DNA of 64,000 nucleotides from Hemileia vastatrix (Eukaryota > Basidiomycota > Pucciniomycetes > Pucciniales > Zaghouaniaceae): assembly GCA_030280995.1 (NCBI GenBank), contig JASXTE010000001.1, forward strand, positions 6,826,001 through 6,890,000. Direction: 5' to 3'. Positions within the stretch are counted from its first letter, which is position 1. Every line of letters begins with the position of its first letter. The position numbers were made by a program, and so were the translations under genes. Shown piece by piece: positions 45,791 to 55,763 of this stretch. Below the pieces are notes generated by a model, which saw only the letters and a program-made list of their open reading frames with translations, was not told the DNA's origin and made no database searches.

Positions 45791-46292
45791 TCAAAACTAG
45801 TATTTTGATTCGGTAGCATGATTTTATTAGTAATAATAAAATAAAAATACAACCGTAAATTTTTCCATAAAAAGAATATTTAAAAAAAACATCAATTTTA
45901 AGATTTTTATTCAGCATGCTGAAGGCACCAGATCTTTGACCATCTGTCATTCCCCCAGTTATAATAAGACTTGGAAAAAAAATAAAGATTGGAAAATGAT
46001 CAAAAAATATGGCGAAGCGAAGCAAGAAATATTGGTGTGAATGATAAAGGATTTACCATATGGCATCTTCCTTGCACAAGTTTAGCAGTGTTGCAGCATT
46101 CTTGATGGAATGAGAATGTAACAAAATTAATGTGATAGTTGCGTGGGTTGACAAGACAATGGCTTGATATTTAGTTATCCAATTCTTAAGCTTCTCTTCT
46201 CTTGATTTTGGGTGTCTTTTTAGGTGTGAGATGCTTTTTACCTTACCTTGAAAACGTCTAAGTTGAGTCATATGAGACGAAAGCAAAGCCAT
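45786..46292 (-). CDS. possible small two-exon gene, unrecognised
   Basis: ATG 46292 opens 78 residues (MALLSSHMTQLRRFQGKVKS..., basic, then a hydrophobic segment AIVLSTHATITLILLHSHS). A donor GTAAAT at 46056 and an acceptor CCAAG at 45970 would join a second frame (ICLIITGGMTDGQRSGAFSM...) that runs into the LINE fragment at 45790 and stops at 45786. No family resemblance. The donor is weak and the end lies in a transposon, so it may not be a gene. Confidence 0.25.
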
Positions 46293-46319
46293 TTTTATCA
46301 GGCTGTAAACCAATCAGTT

Positions 46320-46777
46320 TTACAAAAAATCAAAAATTGGGCTTGTCTTCACTTCCAAAGGCGTACTTTCACACTCAAATTGACAGAATGGATTAAAAGA
46401 GGATAACCCCAACTATTATCTCTATTAATTTAAAGCCACTCTTTTCTTTAATTTTCTTAATTGTAGGAACATTAGTCGCCAAACTGCGCAGTAAAAACAC
46501 ATAAGATGACTCCCCCACCAAAAAACACAAGTATTTTTATTTTTATTTTTTTCTAAATAATCACACAAACTATTCTGTGTTTCATGGTGAAGGTCTCAGG
46601 TCCCTCAGCCTCTTGGTATAGAAATGCTTAAATTGACACTTGCAGAAGTATAGTAAAAAATAAATAAATAATGCAGGAGTTTGATTTCTTTTATCTTATT
46701 ATTTGCACATGAGAGTGATCTAGAGTAAAAATATATACCCTGAAAAGAAACTTATCCATTGAGAAATGATGCAAATA
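46320..46777. other. intergenic, no gene seen
   Basis: AT-rich spacer to the left of LINE2. Nothing supported. Confidence 0.45.
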
Positions 46778-46925
46778 TTTTTATTTTTTTATTTTTTTTA
46801 TTTCATACAATCTCACTCAACAAGGGGCATGAAGGAAGAGAGCTAAATTGAGACAGGTATATACAGGATGAGAGGAACAAATGGAAAAGAGAGCCAGGCA
46901 ATATCAATATGTGACTAAGTAGGGG

Positions 46926-47888
46926 CTATTGTGAGATAGGGAGGTTGTTTGGGAATCTACCAGAGGAGACAAGAAATTTGGCAACAGCCTGGGAGATAGG
47001 AGAAGGGGAGAGAAGGCTAGAAGTAGAGAGAGAAATCATATGTTTCTGTGCAGCCCTTAGTAGGGCACGGTGTTGGGATAAATGAGAGGGAAAAAAGAGG
47101 AGGATATGCTCAGGGGTGTCAAGAGAAGAAAGAGAACAAGTAGGGAAATAGGGAGAAGGAGATGCTTTGAATCTAAATAGGTAATGGTTAAGAGGGGAGT
47201 GACCAGATCTACCTTGTACAAATGCAGTGGCAAGAACTCTGGGGAGACTAACCAGCGTGTTGTACATGTAGAGGGGGTCAAGCCTTCCTCGAAGCTTCCT
47301 GAGAGAGTTTGTGCTAGGGGGAAGGTTATGAGGGCTTTTAGTGTGTGTTTTTAGTACAGATTTCAGGTGTGAGATGGAGGGGGGGGAGGGTGAAAAACAG
47401 TGGATGACTTAGCTAGTTGAAATGCGGGGGGGGGGTTACCCATTGGCAAGGGTGTCAGCAGTTTCATTACCAGCTATGCCCAAGTGCCCAGGGCACCAGT
47501 GCAGGAGAAGTGAGAAGTGAGGCAGACTCTTCTGTAAGTTAGAGAGTACAGTTAAAATTGAGAGAAAAATAGCAGAGTTGGAGGTAGAGGGGGAGGGAGA
47601 GGCAAGGGCGCAGATAACTGCTTGGTTTTCAGTGAAGATGGTGAGGGAGGGATGGAGAGGATGAAGAGGATTGTTATAGAAGAGCTGTAATCCTAAGAGC
47701 ACCCCAATGAGTTCAGATTCAAAGACCAAAAACATTGAGGAGTCTCCAAGTTGTGAAACATAGGGGGACTGTGAGTTAGGATCATATGCCGTGGAAAAGG
47801 TACCATTTTGGGATTTAGATCCATCCATATAGATGTGATGCAAATTTTTGGGCTCAGCTGTGGATAGTTTAGTGATTGCAGAGAGCAC
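46926..47888 (-). pseudogene. LINE2 RNase H and Cys-rich C-terminus
   Basis: Frame 47436-47888 holds HIYMDGSKSQNGTFSTAYDP (Asp), VFESELIGVLLG (Glu), FTENQAVICAL (where Asp is expected, Glu-Asn is seen) and LHWCPGHLGIAGNETADTLANG (His, Asp). Frame 46926-47267 continues with SLPRVLATAFVQGRSGHSPLN and the SLDTPEHILLFF tail. The Asp-to-Glu change in the third catalytic position may weaken the enzyme. Confidence 0.88.
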
Positions 47889-48885
47889 CTCCTCCTTAGA
47901 AGGGGGAATTACTCCTTTAAATAGGGGGGGATCACAGAGGGAGAGGGAGAGGGTGTTTGGTATCTAGGGAGGCTAGAGGAGAAGAGCCGGGGAAAATGTT
48001 ATGGGAGGAAAGGATGTGTAGTTGGTGAGGGTGAGTTTTGGGGGGAGCCAGAGCAACAAGAGATTTTGCAAGTCAGGTCATGAGATTGGAGGAGGTGATT
48101 GTGAGGAGGTGAGCCCAGGCCTTGTTCACAGACAAGTCAAGTTGTTGTTTACAGCTTGATGAGTGGAAGTCATGAAGGAGGATGCACACAGGAGTGGATC
48201 AAAAGCAGCCCAGGGCACGCCAGATGGCTTTATTTTCCACGACCTGGAGAAACCTGGTAGTGCGGAAAGGCTTTTTTGGGTGATGCCATACAATAGCAGC
48301 ATAATCATTTCGCAAGTGAGTGAGTGCAGTGATAAGAGTCTTGTATTGTTTCAAAGGGATGCCCCATCCTGAGGAGGCTAATCGGTGGATAGAGGAGGTT
48401 GCCTGCAGGCCCGAGGCAATAAGTTTATTGCTGTTAGGTCTGAAGGAGAGGGTTGTATCAAGGAGGACACCCAGCCAGTTAAGACTAGGGGAGGGAGAGA
48501 GGGGGGTGCCATTGAAGAGAAGGGGGAGGGGATGTTTGAGAAGTGTATGTTGTTTAGTGAGAAGTATCAATTTGGTTTTGGCAAGGTCAAAGATGGCTGC
48601 ATGTTTAGTGCCCCAAGCAATGGCCTCTGAACCTAGAATAGATAACTTCTATAAGACTGATTTTTTCCCCTCATCAGGAGCAAGGAACACAACATCATTG
48701 CGTAACCAAGCTCTAGTGTGGATGGAGAGAGTGAGGGGAGAGTAAGGAGGCTAGCATTGTATATAATGTGAAGTATGGGAGAGAGAGGAGACCCCTGGGG
48801 AAGGCCTTTAGGGAAGAAGACAGGAGGGGATTTGTAAGAAGAGAAGGAAATGCTAGTTTTCCTTCCCTTGAGGGATGTTAAGACC
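47889..48885 (-). pseudogene. LINE2 reverse transcriptase, 3' part
   Basis: Frame 48199-48570 carries the thumb (PSPSLNWLGVLLDTTLSF, LASSGWGIPLKQYKTL, ALTHLRNDYAAIVWH). Frames near 48640-48885 retain the GLPQGSPLS region and the remains of the active-site segment. Upstream palm and fingers are absent. Gypsy-A begins at 48886. Confidence 0.85.
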
Positions 48886-49195
48886 TAAGAAGGCAGACTA
48901 CTACTAGCGCTGATGCTAGCCTTAAACAGGACTGAATATGTTGGGTTACAACAGTGAGACTAACTAGACTGACTATTTTGGGGTTACTAACAGTGAGGAG
49001 TAAACAGGACTGACTATGCTACTTGAGCAGTGAGACAAGAGAGTAACTAGATTACTAAATAAGTTTTCCGATGAGGAGCGCTCCAAAGTGCTTGCCCCCA
49101 TATAACCCCTTATGCAATATCCACTCTTCCGCCTCTTTACAATGCATAGCGCCCATAGCGCTTCTCCTCTCCACCTCTCAAACCAAATCCTAACA
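48886..49195 (-). repeat. gypsy-A 3' LTR
   Basis: 310 bp from TGTTAAGACCTAAGAAGGCA to CAAATCCTAACA. On the inner side the sense strand ends GTAAAAGAGGGGGTAA (49196-49211), a good polypurine tract. Confidence 0.93.
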
Positions 49196-49207
49196 TTACC
49201 CCCTCTT

Positions 49208-50821
49208 TTACTTCTCCTTCCACCTGCTCTCCCTCTCAAACTTCTTCAACTTTTCCTTAGCATTCATCAGATTTTCCACCAGCTCCCAATATTTATCTCC
49301 AACCCCATAACCCTTCCAATGCACTGAGTACTGAACCTTTCCCCTATACACCCTCTTTGCAACAACCTTTTCCACCTCAAATTCTTCATCATTTCCCACC
49401 TGGATTGGCGCTGGTTGTTCTTCTGGGCGTCCTGGGATCTTATCTTCTCTGTGCTCTGTAAGTAATGAAATATTGAAAACTGGGTGTACTTGCCTCATTG
49501 AGATTGGTAGCTCCAGTTTGTAAGCCAAGTCAGATACTTTGCACTTGACTTTGAATGGCCCCACTTTCTTGTGATCTAGTTTAGCGCTGGGACATAATGT
49601 GGAAAGAAAATGTGAGCTGAGCCAAACCTTGTCACCTACCTGTAGCGTGTGGTGTTGGATCTTTCCATGATCATGATGACGCTTCATTGCTTGTTGAGAT
49701 AACCTGAGCGCTGCCTCTAGTTCTTGATCTATACTCATTATCTTCTTGATCTGCTCTTCAGCTTCTGGGACTTGTAACGTGGATGGGGTACCAATTGAGA
49801 ATGATGAGTGGTACCCATAATTGGCATAGAACGGTGACATGCCTGTTGCAGCATGTGTCCTATTGTTGTATGAAAATTCTGCAAGTGGTAATAGCTGTAC
49901 CCAATCATCCTGCTGATAGTTAATGAAGTGGCGCAGGTATTGTTCGATTGCCTTGTTTACTATCTCAGACTGCCCATCAGTTTTTGGGTTCCATGCTGTT
50001 GATAAGATGGGCTTAATATTCAGTTTTTCATACATTGCTTTCAACAACTTAGAGTTAAAGGTACTTCCCCTATCTGATACTATACTATCAGGCAATCCAT
50101 GCAATTTCCACACATGCGCCACCATTAAGTCTGCAATACCCTCTGATGTAGCCTTGGTAGTGGTGGGAACAAAGTGCGCCATCTTGGTGCAGCGGTTGAC
50201 TACTGTGAGGATAGCATTCTTTCCTTGTGACTTGGGTAACTCCACTATAAGATTGTAGGAGAGCTCTTTCCATGGCCGTTTGGCAATGTTTAACGGGGTC
50301 AGTGGTGTTGTTGTTGGACTAACCTTGTTCCTCTGACATGAGTCGCATGCCGCTACATAGCGCAGAATGTATGCCTTCATAGACTTCCAGAAGAAGTTGT
50401 GATTTACCAGCTCCGAAGTCTTCAGAGGTCCTGGGTGCCCTGCCATTGGGGAATCATGCCTTGATTTAACCACCTGCCTTTTGATCTCTTCATCATTTGG
50501 CACCACTATCCTCCCATTCCAATATAGAACTTCCCCTTCTAGGTGATACTCTTCCAATCCTTTCCTTACCAATAACTCCTTTGATAACAGCGCCTTCACC
50601 AACTCCTGTACTCCCTCATCCTTTTCCTGTCCCCTCCTTATCCATTCCGTCAACTCCTCATCCACCAATTCCACCTCATATAGGATTACCCCCTCTTCAA
50701 GGTCCCCCTTCAATAAAGTAGCACCAACCGTATGTAGCTGATCTGGTGCTGGGCGCAGATCAGGACGTTGTGATATTGCATCAGGTTTGCCACTTTTCTT
50801 CCCTGGTCTGAATGTAACCAC
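49208..50821 (-). pseudogene. gypsy-A RNase H end and integrase with chromodomain (537-codon open frame)
   Basis: Open from 50821 to 49208. After the RNase H end (FRPGKKSGKPDAISQRPD) comes the zinc part HDSPMAGHPG..H..VAACDSCQRNK, then the core (YNLIVELPKSQGKNAILTVV with first Asp position changed to Asn in TVVNRCTK, SDRGSTFNSKLL with second Asp, SEIVNKAIEQYL with Glu). The GPFKVKCKVSDLAYKLELP module and a chromodomain (FEVEKVVAKRVYRGKVQYSV, HWKGYGVGDKYWELVENL) follow. The frame is complete, which is unusual beside the broken gag and reverse transcriptase. Asn in place of the first Asp would inactivate it. Confidence 0.9.
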
Positions 50822-51865
50822 AAAATTAATGCTACTCAGAAGTTCGGCCCAGCATGCTTGTCAGCAAGTCAACTTCTTTGTGGTCAGGAAGGTTTCCAAG
50901 TTTTTGTGATCCATGTAAATGATAACTTGGAGCCTGTGAGGCCCTCCTTCCAAGTAGTGGCGCCAGGTGCGTACCACTTTTACTAGTGCCAATAACTCCT
51001 TGTCATAAATTTCATAGTTCAACTCGGCGCCTAGTAGTGTGCGTGTCAAATATTCTACTGGGTGTAGGGAATTTTCAGCATTGTATTGGGATAAGACTGC
51101 ACCAAGTGCAAAAGCTGAGCAATTGCATTCCAGAAAAAATGGCTTCAATAAGTCAGGGATAGAAAGAAATGGGGCTGTTACAAATTTCTCTTTTAGGTAG
51201 TTGAACGCATCTTGTTGGCTACTTGTCCAGATGAACATGACTTCCTTCTTTGTGAGGTCGTGCAATGGCTGACAGACATGGGAGTAATTTTCAATAAAAC
51301 GGCGATAAAAATTAGCAAAGCCTAAAAATGACTGTAGCTCCTTTACTGATGTTGGTGTTGGCCATTCTGTTACTGCCTTTACTTTCTCCTGATCAATTTG
51401 CACCCTATTCTTTGAGATAATCATGCCTAGATAGAGGATTTCGCTCACCGAGAAGACACATTTCTCTGGTTTCAACCACACTTGGGCCTCCTTTAAACAT
51501 CTCAGACAGTCCCTCACACGTATCTGGTGTTCCTCCATTTATCTGGAGTAAATAAAGATGTCATCTAGATACACCGCCACATCTATCCCTATTCTGTCTC
51601 TAAAGATGCTGTTGGTGAAGTGTTGAAATGAGGCAGGTGCATTACATGGGCCAAACGGCATTACCAACCATTCAAAATGACCAAATTTAGTGCAGAATGC
51701 CAGTTTGTGTTCATCACCTTCTTTCACCTGTATGTTATGGTAACCTGCCCTAAGATCTAAGGACGTGAAGATCTCTGCACCTTGAAGACTATCAATTAGC
51801 TCACTAGTAAAAGGGAGGGGGTATCTGTTTTTTACCGTCAGCGCATTTAATCTCCTGAAGTCCAT
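50822..51865 (-). pseudogene. gypsy-A reverse transcriptase and RNase H
   Basis: Frame 51539-51865: [53 protein letters not shown] and [10 protein letters not shown] (catalytic box). A TAA at 51537-51539 follows, and the next frame 50861-51538 continues in register (CLRCLKEAQVWLKPEKCVFS, LGFANFYRRFIENYS, then RNase H FFLECNCSAFALGAVLSQYN, LNYEIYDKELLALV, YMDHKNLETFLTTKKL). A single stop separates the two. Confidence 0.92.
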
Positions 51866-51878
51866 ACATGGTCTTAAT

Positions 51879-52138
51879 CACTACGCAATATAGGGGGTGG
51901 ACTTGCTAGCAAGTCCCCAACCTGAACTCAGACTGAACTCAGATGGAACTCAGACTGAACTCATACTGAACTCATACTGAACTCTACTTGAAGACCCACA
52001 AAAACTGTTATGCTGAGTGGTGTTCATCCCTGATTGTATGGTTCCTTTGTCAATAGCTCAATGTGTGTTCAATCTGTGGTGAATTTGAGTCCAAGGTTGC
52101 GGACTTGCTAACAAGTCCGCCCCCCGTATTGCGCGGTG
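51879..52138. mobile_element. CACTA-like MITE, 260 bp
   Basis: Inverted ends CACTACGCAATATAGGGGGT and CACCGCGCAATACGGGGGGC, each followed by an 18-bp palindrome of the type GGACTTGCTAGCAAGTCC. AAT duplications are at 51876-51878 and 52139-52141. Removing it and one AAT restores a continuous reverse transcriptase frame at the DFRRLN start. The interior repeats GAACTCAGACT / GAACTCATACT five times (51919-51985). No coding capacity. Confidence 0.9.
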
Positions 52139-52141
52139 AAT

Positions 52142-52800
52142 GACCTATCCTTTTTTCCAGCAAAGATCACAGGGGCCGCCCAGGGGGATTTTGATTCTCT
52201 GATGAAACCATTCTTCAAATTTTCATCAATCATCTCTTTTAGTGCTTTTGACTCCAATATTGACAATGGGATTATGCAGCTAAATTGAGGTGTTGCGCCT
52301 GGAATCAGATCAATGGCAAAGTCATATGGTCGGTGAGGTGGAAGGGTCTTGACTCCCCCATCTTCAAACAGTGGTAAGAATTCCCAATAAGCTTCAGGGA
52401 CCATTTCTTTGAGGCTTCTTTTTGGCTTTGAGGTTTGGGCCTTGGCTGCAATCTTGGCGGATATGTTCCAAGCTGTTGCATTGCATTCCAGTTCCTCCTC
52501 CTCCTTGTGCACCCCCTCCAAGCCCTGGAACTTAGCATCAAGAGAAAGCGTCAGTTCTTGCGGCAAGTCTACTGATGATGAAAAAACACCAGAAGACTCG
52601 CCGGACAGGGCCCCTGACCCCTGAAGGGGCAAGGGGGCAAATGCTTTCTCTGCCTTATCCACCATTCCCTCCTCTGCCTTTCCCCATCCTTGTTGCACCT
52701 TCTCCTTTTCATGCTGCACTTTATCTTCTCCTTGGCTCCCTGTTGGTGACCCATCCCCAGCCTTCTGCTTAGAATCAAGAGAAAGCATCAGTTCTTGCGG
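52142..52800 (-). pseudogene. gypsy-A reverse transcriptase N-terminus and linker
   Basis: Frame 52108-52788 reads a charged linker (a Ser-Leu-Asp-x-Lys unit repeated), then YWEFLPLFEDGGVKTLPPHRPYDFAIDL, GATPQFSCIIPLS and [20 protein letters not shown], the standard entry of a gypsy reverse transcriptase. The linker includes a ~90-bp repeat (52545-52640) also present at 53878-53965 and in gypsy-B, so the duplication is a family trait. Confidence 0.88.
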
Positions 52801-53875
52801 TGTGGTCTTCCAACATTGGCAGGGGCCTTTGTTGTGTTATTTGGTGTTGTTTGTGCATGTCTTAATTGACATCTGTTAAGGAATTGGGTATTTTTCTGGT
52901 TTTATTCCGTGGATATTGGGTCTGCGGGTATGTGGGTATTATCATTGGATAGCCCCTGTTTTTCTCTATATTTTATGTCTTGAAGACATTTTTCATATTC
53001 TAAGTTCTAAGGGGTCACTTCCTCATTTTTCATTTATAAAAGATAGCTGTTTAATTTTGTTTTTTTGTGTTTTACAGGCTAACCTTAAGTCTTAGGGTTA
53101 AGTGCTTAGTACCATTGGATAGAGCTAATTTTTCTCTATATTTCATGTCTCAAAGTTGTTATAGTGAAATTCTGTGTTTTAAAGGTTTTAGTAGTTGTAG
53201 TTATTTTTTCTAAGTAGATTAGGTGTTTTTATTGGTTTTCTGGCTTCAGGCGGCGCCTCCGATGTTGGGCGGCCTGCCCGCCTCTGTTTTAGAAGGTTGG
53301 GGAGCGCTTCTGGAGGTTTTTATTCAATTTGGCGGGTACAGGTGCCAAATTGGTGGGTGTGCATGGGCTCTCAGATAGTGGTCTGTGTGTACATAGTGAA
53401 TAAGACAGTTTGGGGGCAACTTTAATTATCATACAACCATCCGGAGGTGATTTAATTGTTCCTCACTCAGTTTTCACTGTTTTTTGGCCACAATTGGCTG
53501 TGTTTGTTTCAAGGTTAGTTCTTCATTTAACTCAAATTTGACAACTGTTTTCTCTGTTATAGTCTTGCAAGCTATAGCAAGTATCATTGCTGTCTCTGGT
53601 GTGGATTTGCAACCTACATCAAGTATCATTGCTTTCTCTGGTGTGGACATTGGTCTACATTTCAGTTCTTTGGTCTGGTAGTCTGTCTGGCGACTACTTT
53701 CTTGGCTCATCAAGCAGTCAAGTGTATTGGAAAAGGGGCTTTTAGTAAACAGGAACCAATTTACTGTAGCAGGTAAATCTCACTTATCTTTCTAAAGGGA
53801 CAGGGGATTTTCTCTCTAGTTTTTATCCAACTCCCTTGGTCAAGGCCTATAGCTAGTACTATAAGATTGTCTACA
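52801..53875. mobile_element. solo-LTR-like insert, 1075 bp
   Basis: Starts TGTGGTCTTCC and ends TTGTCTACA (TG...CA). The flanks GCGG (52797-52800) and GTGG (53876-53879) look like a 4-bp duplication with one change, and removing the insert rejoins the linker as in gypsy-B. The last 80 bp match the end of the insert at 4315-5439. The interior has a direct repeat (CATTGGATAG..TTTTTCTCTATATTT at about 52953 and 53113) and a tandem AAGTATCATTGCT..TCTCTGGTGTGGA pair (53579-53648). No frame. Confidence 0.6.
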
Positions 53876-54550
53876 GTGGCAAGTCAACTGATGATAACAA
53901 AACATCAGAAGACTCTCTGGGATAGGCCCCTGACCCCTGAAGGGGCCAGGGGCCAATACTTTAGCGCCAGCGTCCCCCCTCTTTCCCATCTGAACCTTCT
54001 TTTCCTTCCAATCAATTTGTGGGTTATAGCGGTCCAGCCATGTCATCCCCAGCACCATGTCGTACTGGTCCTTCAGGTTTGTTGCATATGCCCTGCACTG
54101 CAACTCTTTTCCATCACAGCAAAATCTGCAAAGAACCTTCTCTTTTACTTCCCCCCCCCACCTGGCAATCCATCAAACATAATTAGGCGCCTAGGGCAGT
54201 CTAATTTTTCTTTTTTCATTTTATTCCTCTGTAAAAAATTGTTAGAAATAAAACAGTCTGTGGCCCCACAGTCCAGTAGGGCTCGTACATTTGTTGTGGC
54301 ATCAAGGGTCATTAAAGGCAAGTTTAGTATAATACGATTATCATTCACTTCAATTGGCTTACATGCTGATAGTTCTTCTCTGAAATTCCTCTTATCCTTT
54401 CCCTCTAATCCGCTCCAGGAGGGCACAACCTTCACTCCCAAGCGCTGTCTTTTACCTGCGCCTTTCCTGTGCTGTCCTCCACTTCACTAACCCACATTTT
54501 CCCCCTGCACTCCCTTGCCAGATGACCACTACTCCCACACCTAAGACACA
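53876..54550 (-). pseudogene. gypsy-A protease and zinc knuckle
   Basis: Frame 54145-54441 contains RALLDCGATDCFISNNFLQRN, the retropepsin site with Cys in place of the usual Ser. Frame 53840-54103 holds the second half (YDMVLGMTWLDRYNPQIDW). The knuckle CLRCGSSGHLARECRG (C-x2-C-x4-H-x4-C) is read at about 54500-54550. Frames are broken between these pieces. Confidence 0.88.
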
Positions 54551-55442
54551 GACCTTATCTCATGAGCCTCTGATACTCATCATCCAACAACCTTTTCCTC
54601 CCACTAGCACCACGTGCATTTGTTGCATCGATATCCATGGTGTTTGGGTCCTTAGCGCCGGCCCCGCTTGATGAGGCATAGCTGTGCCATGGACGAGCAC
54701 CACCCCAGCCATCCATTCGTTGATGTGTGAACTCATTGTTTACTTGGATGGCCAGTTCCATGAGTGCTTGGAGGGAGGTTGGGCAAGGGTGACTGATTAG
54801 GGCATTCCTTATCTTTGCTGAGAGCCCATTCCTGAAGTGAAACATGAGCGCCCCTTCTCCCCAGGTTGTGATATAGCTGGTGTGGCCCCGAAATTCTGAC
54901 ACATACTCGGCAACCAAGTTTCTTTGTCGCAACTGATTGAGCGCATTCTCCGAGGTTGTGGCCACATCTGGGTCCCCAAAGGCTAATTCAAAAGCTGCCA
55001 TGAATTGACGGAAGGTTGTTGCTGCCTGAGAGTTTTTGAGGAGCTCCTTGGTGTACAGCCTTGCCCAGTGTGCCACCTCATCTGTGAGGTATGATACAGC
55101 AAACCCAATTTTTGCTTGCTCGCCTGGGAACTGTTGTCCGTTGAGCAGGACATAGAGGTTTACATGCGACATGTACTGATCCACCCGGGGGCCTTGTTTT
55201 ACATCAAAGATTTCTGGGACCGCAATCTTTGGACCTTTGACAAGTGGCCCTGGTGTGGGGGGTGGCACCTGTGCTCTGGCTTCAGCTTCGGCAGCATCCA
55301 ACTCCGCTTCGGTAGGGCCACAATATGAGGGCTCTGCATTTGCTAAGCATTCCATGAGCCTAGCGTTCTGTTCTTGCAGGCGTGCCATCTGCTCTTGCAT
55401 TGCTGCGAGGAGTGATGCATTGGGTTGACCTGCGGGGTCCAT
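54551..55442 (-). pseudogene. gypsy-A gag
   Basis: Frame from ATG 55442: Gln-rich coiled start (LLAAMQEQMARLQEQNARLM), Glu/Ala-rich and Pro-rich stretch, and the retrotransposon capsid domain (HVNLYVLLNGQQFPGEQAKI, HWARLYTKELLKNSQAATTF, FELAFGDPDVATT, YVSEFRGHTSYI, LMFHFRNGLSAKIRNALI). It ends before the knuckle, which is in another frame. 295 codons open. Inactive because downstream frames are broken. Confidence 0.9.
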
Positions 55443-55479
55443 TTTTCTTCAGTAGTGCGCCAATTAAGATTGGACAAAA

Positions 55480-55763
55480 TGTTAAGACCTAAGAAGGCAG
55501 ACTACTACTAGCGCTGATGCTAGCCTTAAATGGGACTGACTATGTTGGGGTTACCAACAGTGAGGAGTAAATGGGACTGACTATGCTACTTGAGCAGTGA
55601 GACAAGAGAGTAACTAGATTACTAAATAAGTTGTCTGATGAGGAGCGCTCAAAAGTGCTTGCCCCCATATAACCCCCTTATGCAATATCCACTCTTCCGC
55701 CTCTTTACAATGCATAGCACCCATAGCGCTCCTCCTCTCCACCTCTCAAACTAAATCCTAACA
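55480..55763 (-). repeat. gypsy-A 5' LTR
   Basis: 284 bp, TGTTAAGACCTAAGAAGGCA...CTAAATCCTAACA. It lacks a block of about 26 bp present in the other LTR. I find no complement of the first internal bases within the LTR, so the self-priming scheme of gypsy-1 is not evident here. Confidence 0.93.

Larger units (their letters stand above)
48886..55763 (-). mobile_element. Ty3/gypsy element A, chromodomain type
   Basis: LTRs at 48886-49195 (310 bp) and 55480-55763 (284 bp) run TGTTAAGACC...CCTAACA. The difference in length comes from missing blocks in the right copy. Sense strand is minus: gag, zinc knuckle, protease, linker, reverse transcriptase, RNase H, integrase with chromodomain, purine tract AAAAGAGGGGGTAA, 3' LTR. 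Internal insertions: a solo-LTR-like segment (52801-53875) and a CACTA-like MITE (51879-52138). The flanks AGGGA and GTAAG are not a duplication. Best preserved of the three copies of this family here. Confidence 0.93.

Noticed and set aside
55443..55480. Self-priming or clear tRNA primer-binding site for gypsy-A
   Set aside because: The sequence after the LTR (TTTTGTCCAATCTTAATTGG) has no complement in the LTR, and a TGGCGCAC tRNA-like match 17 bp away is not conserved in gypsy-B.
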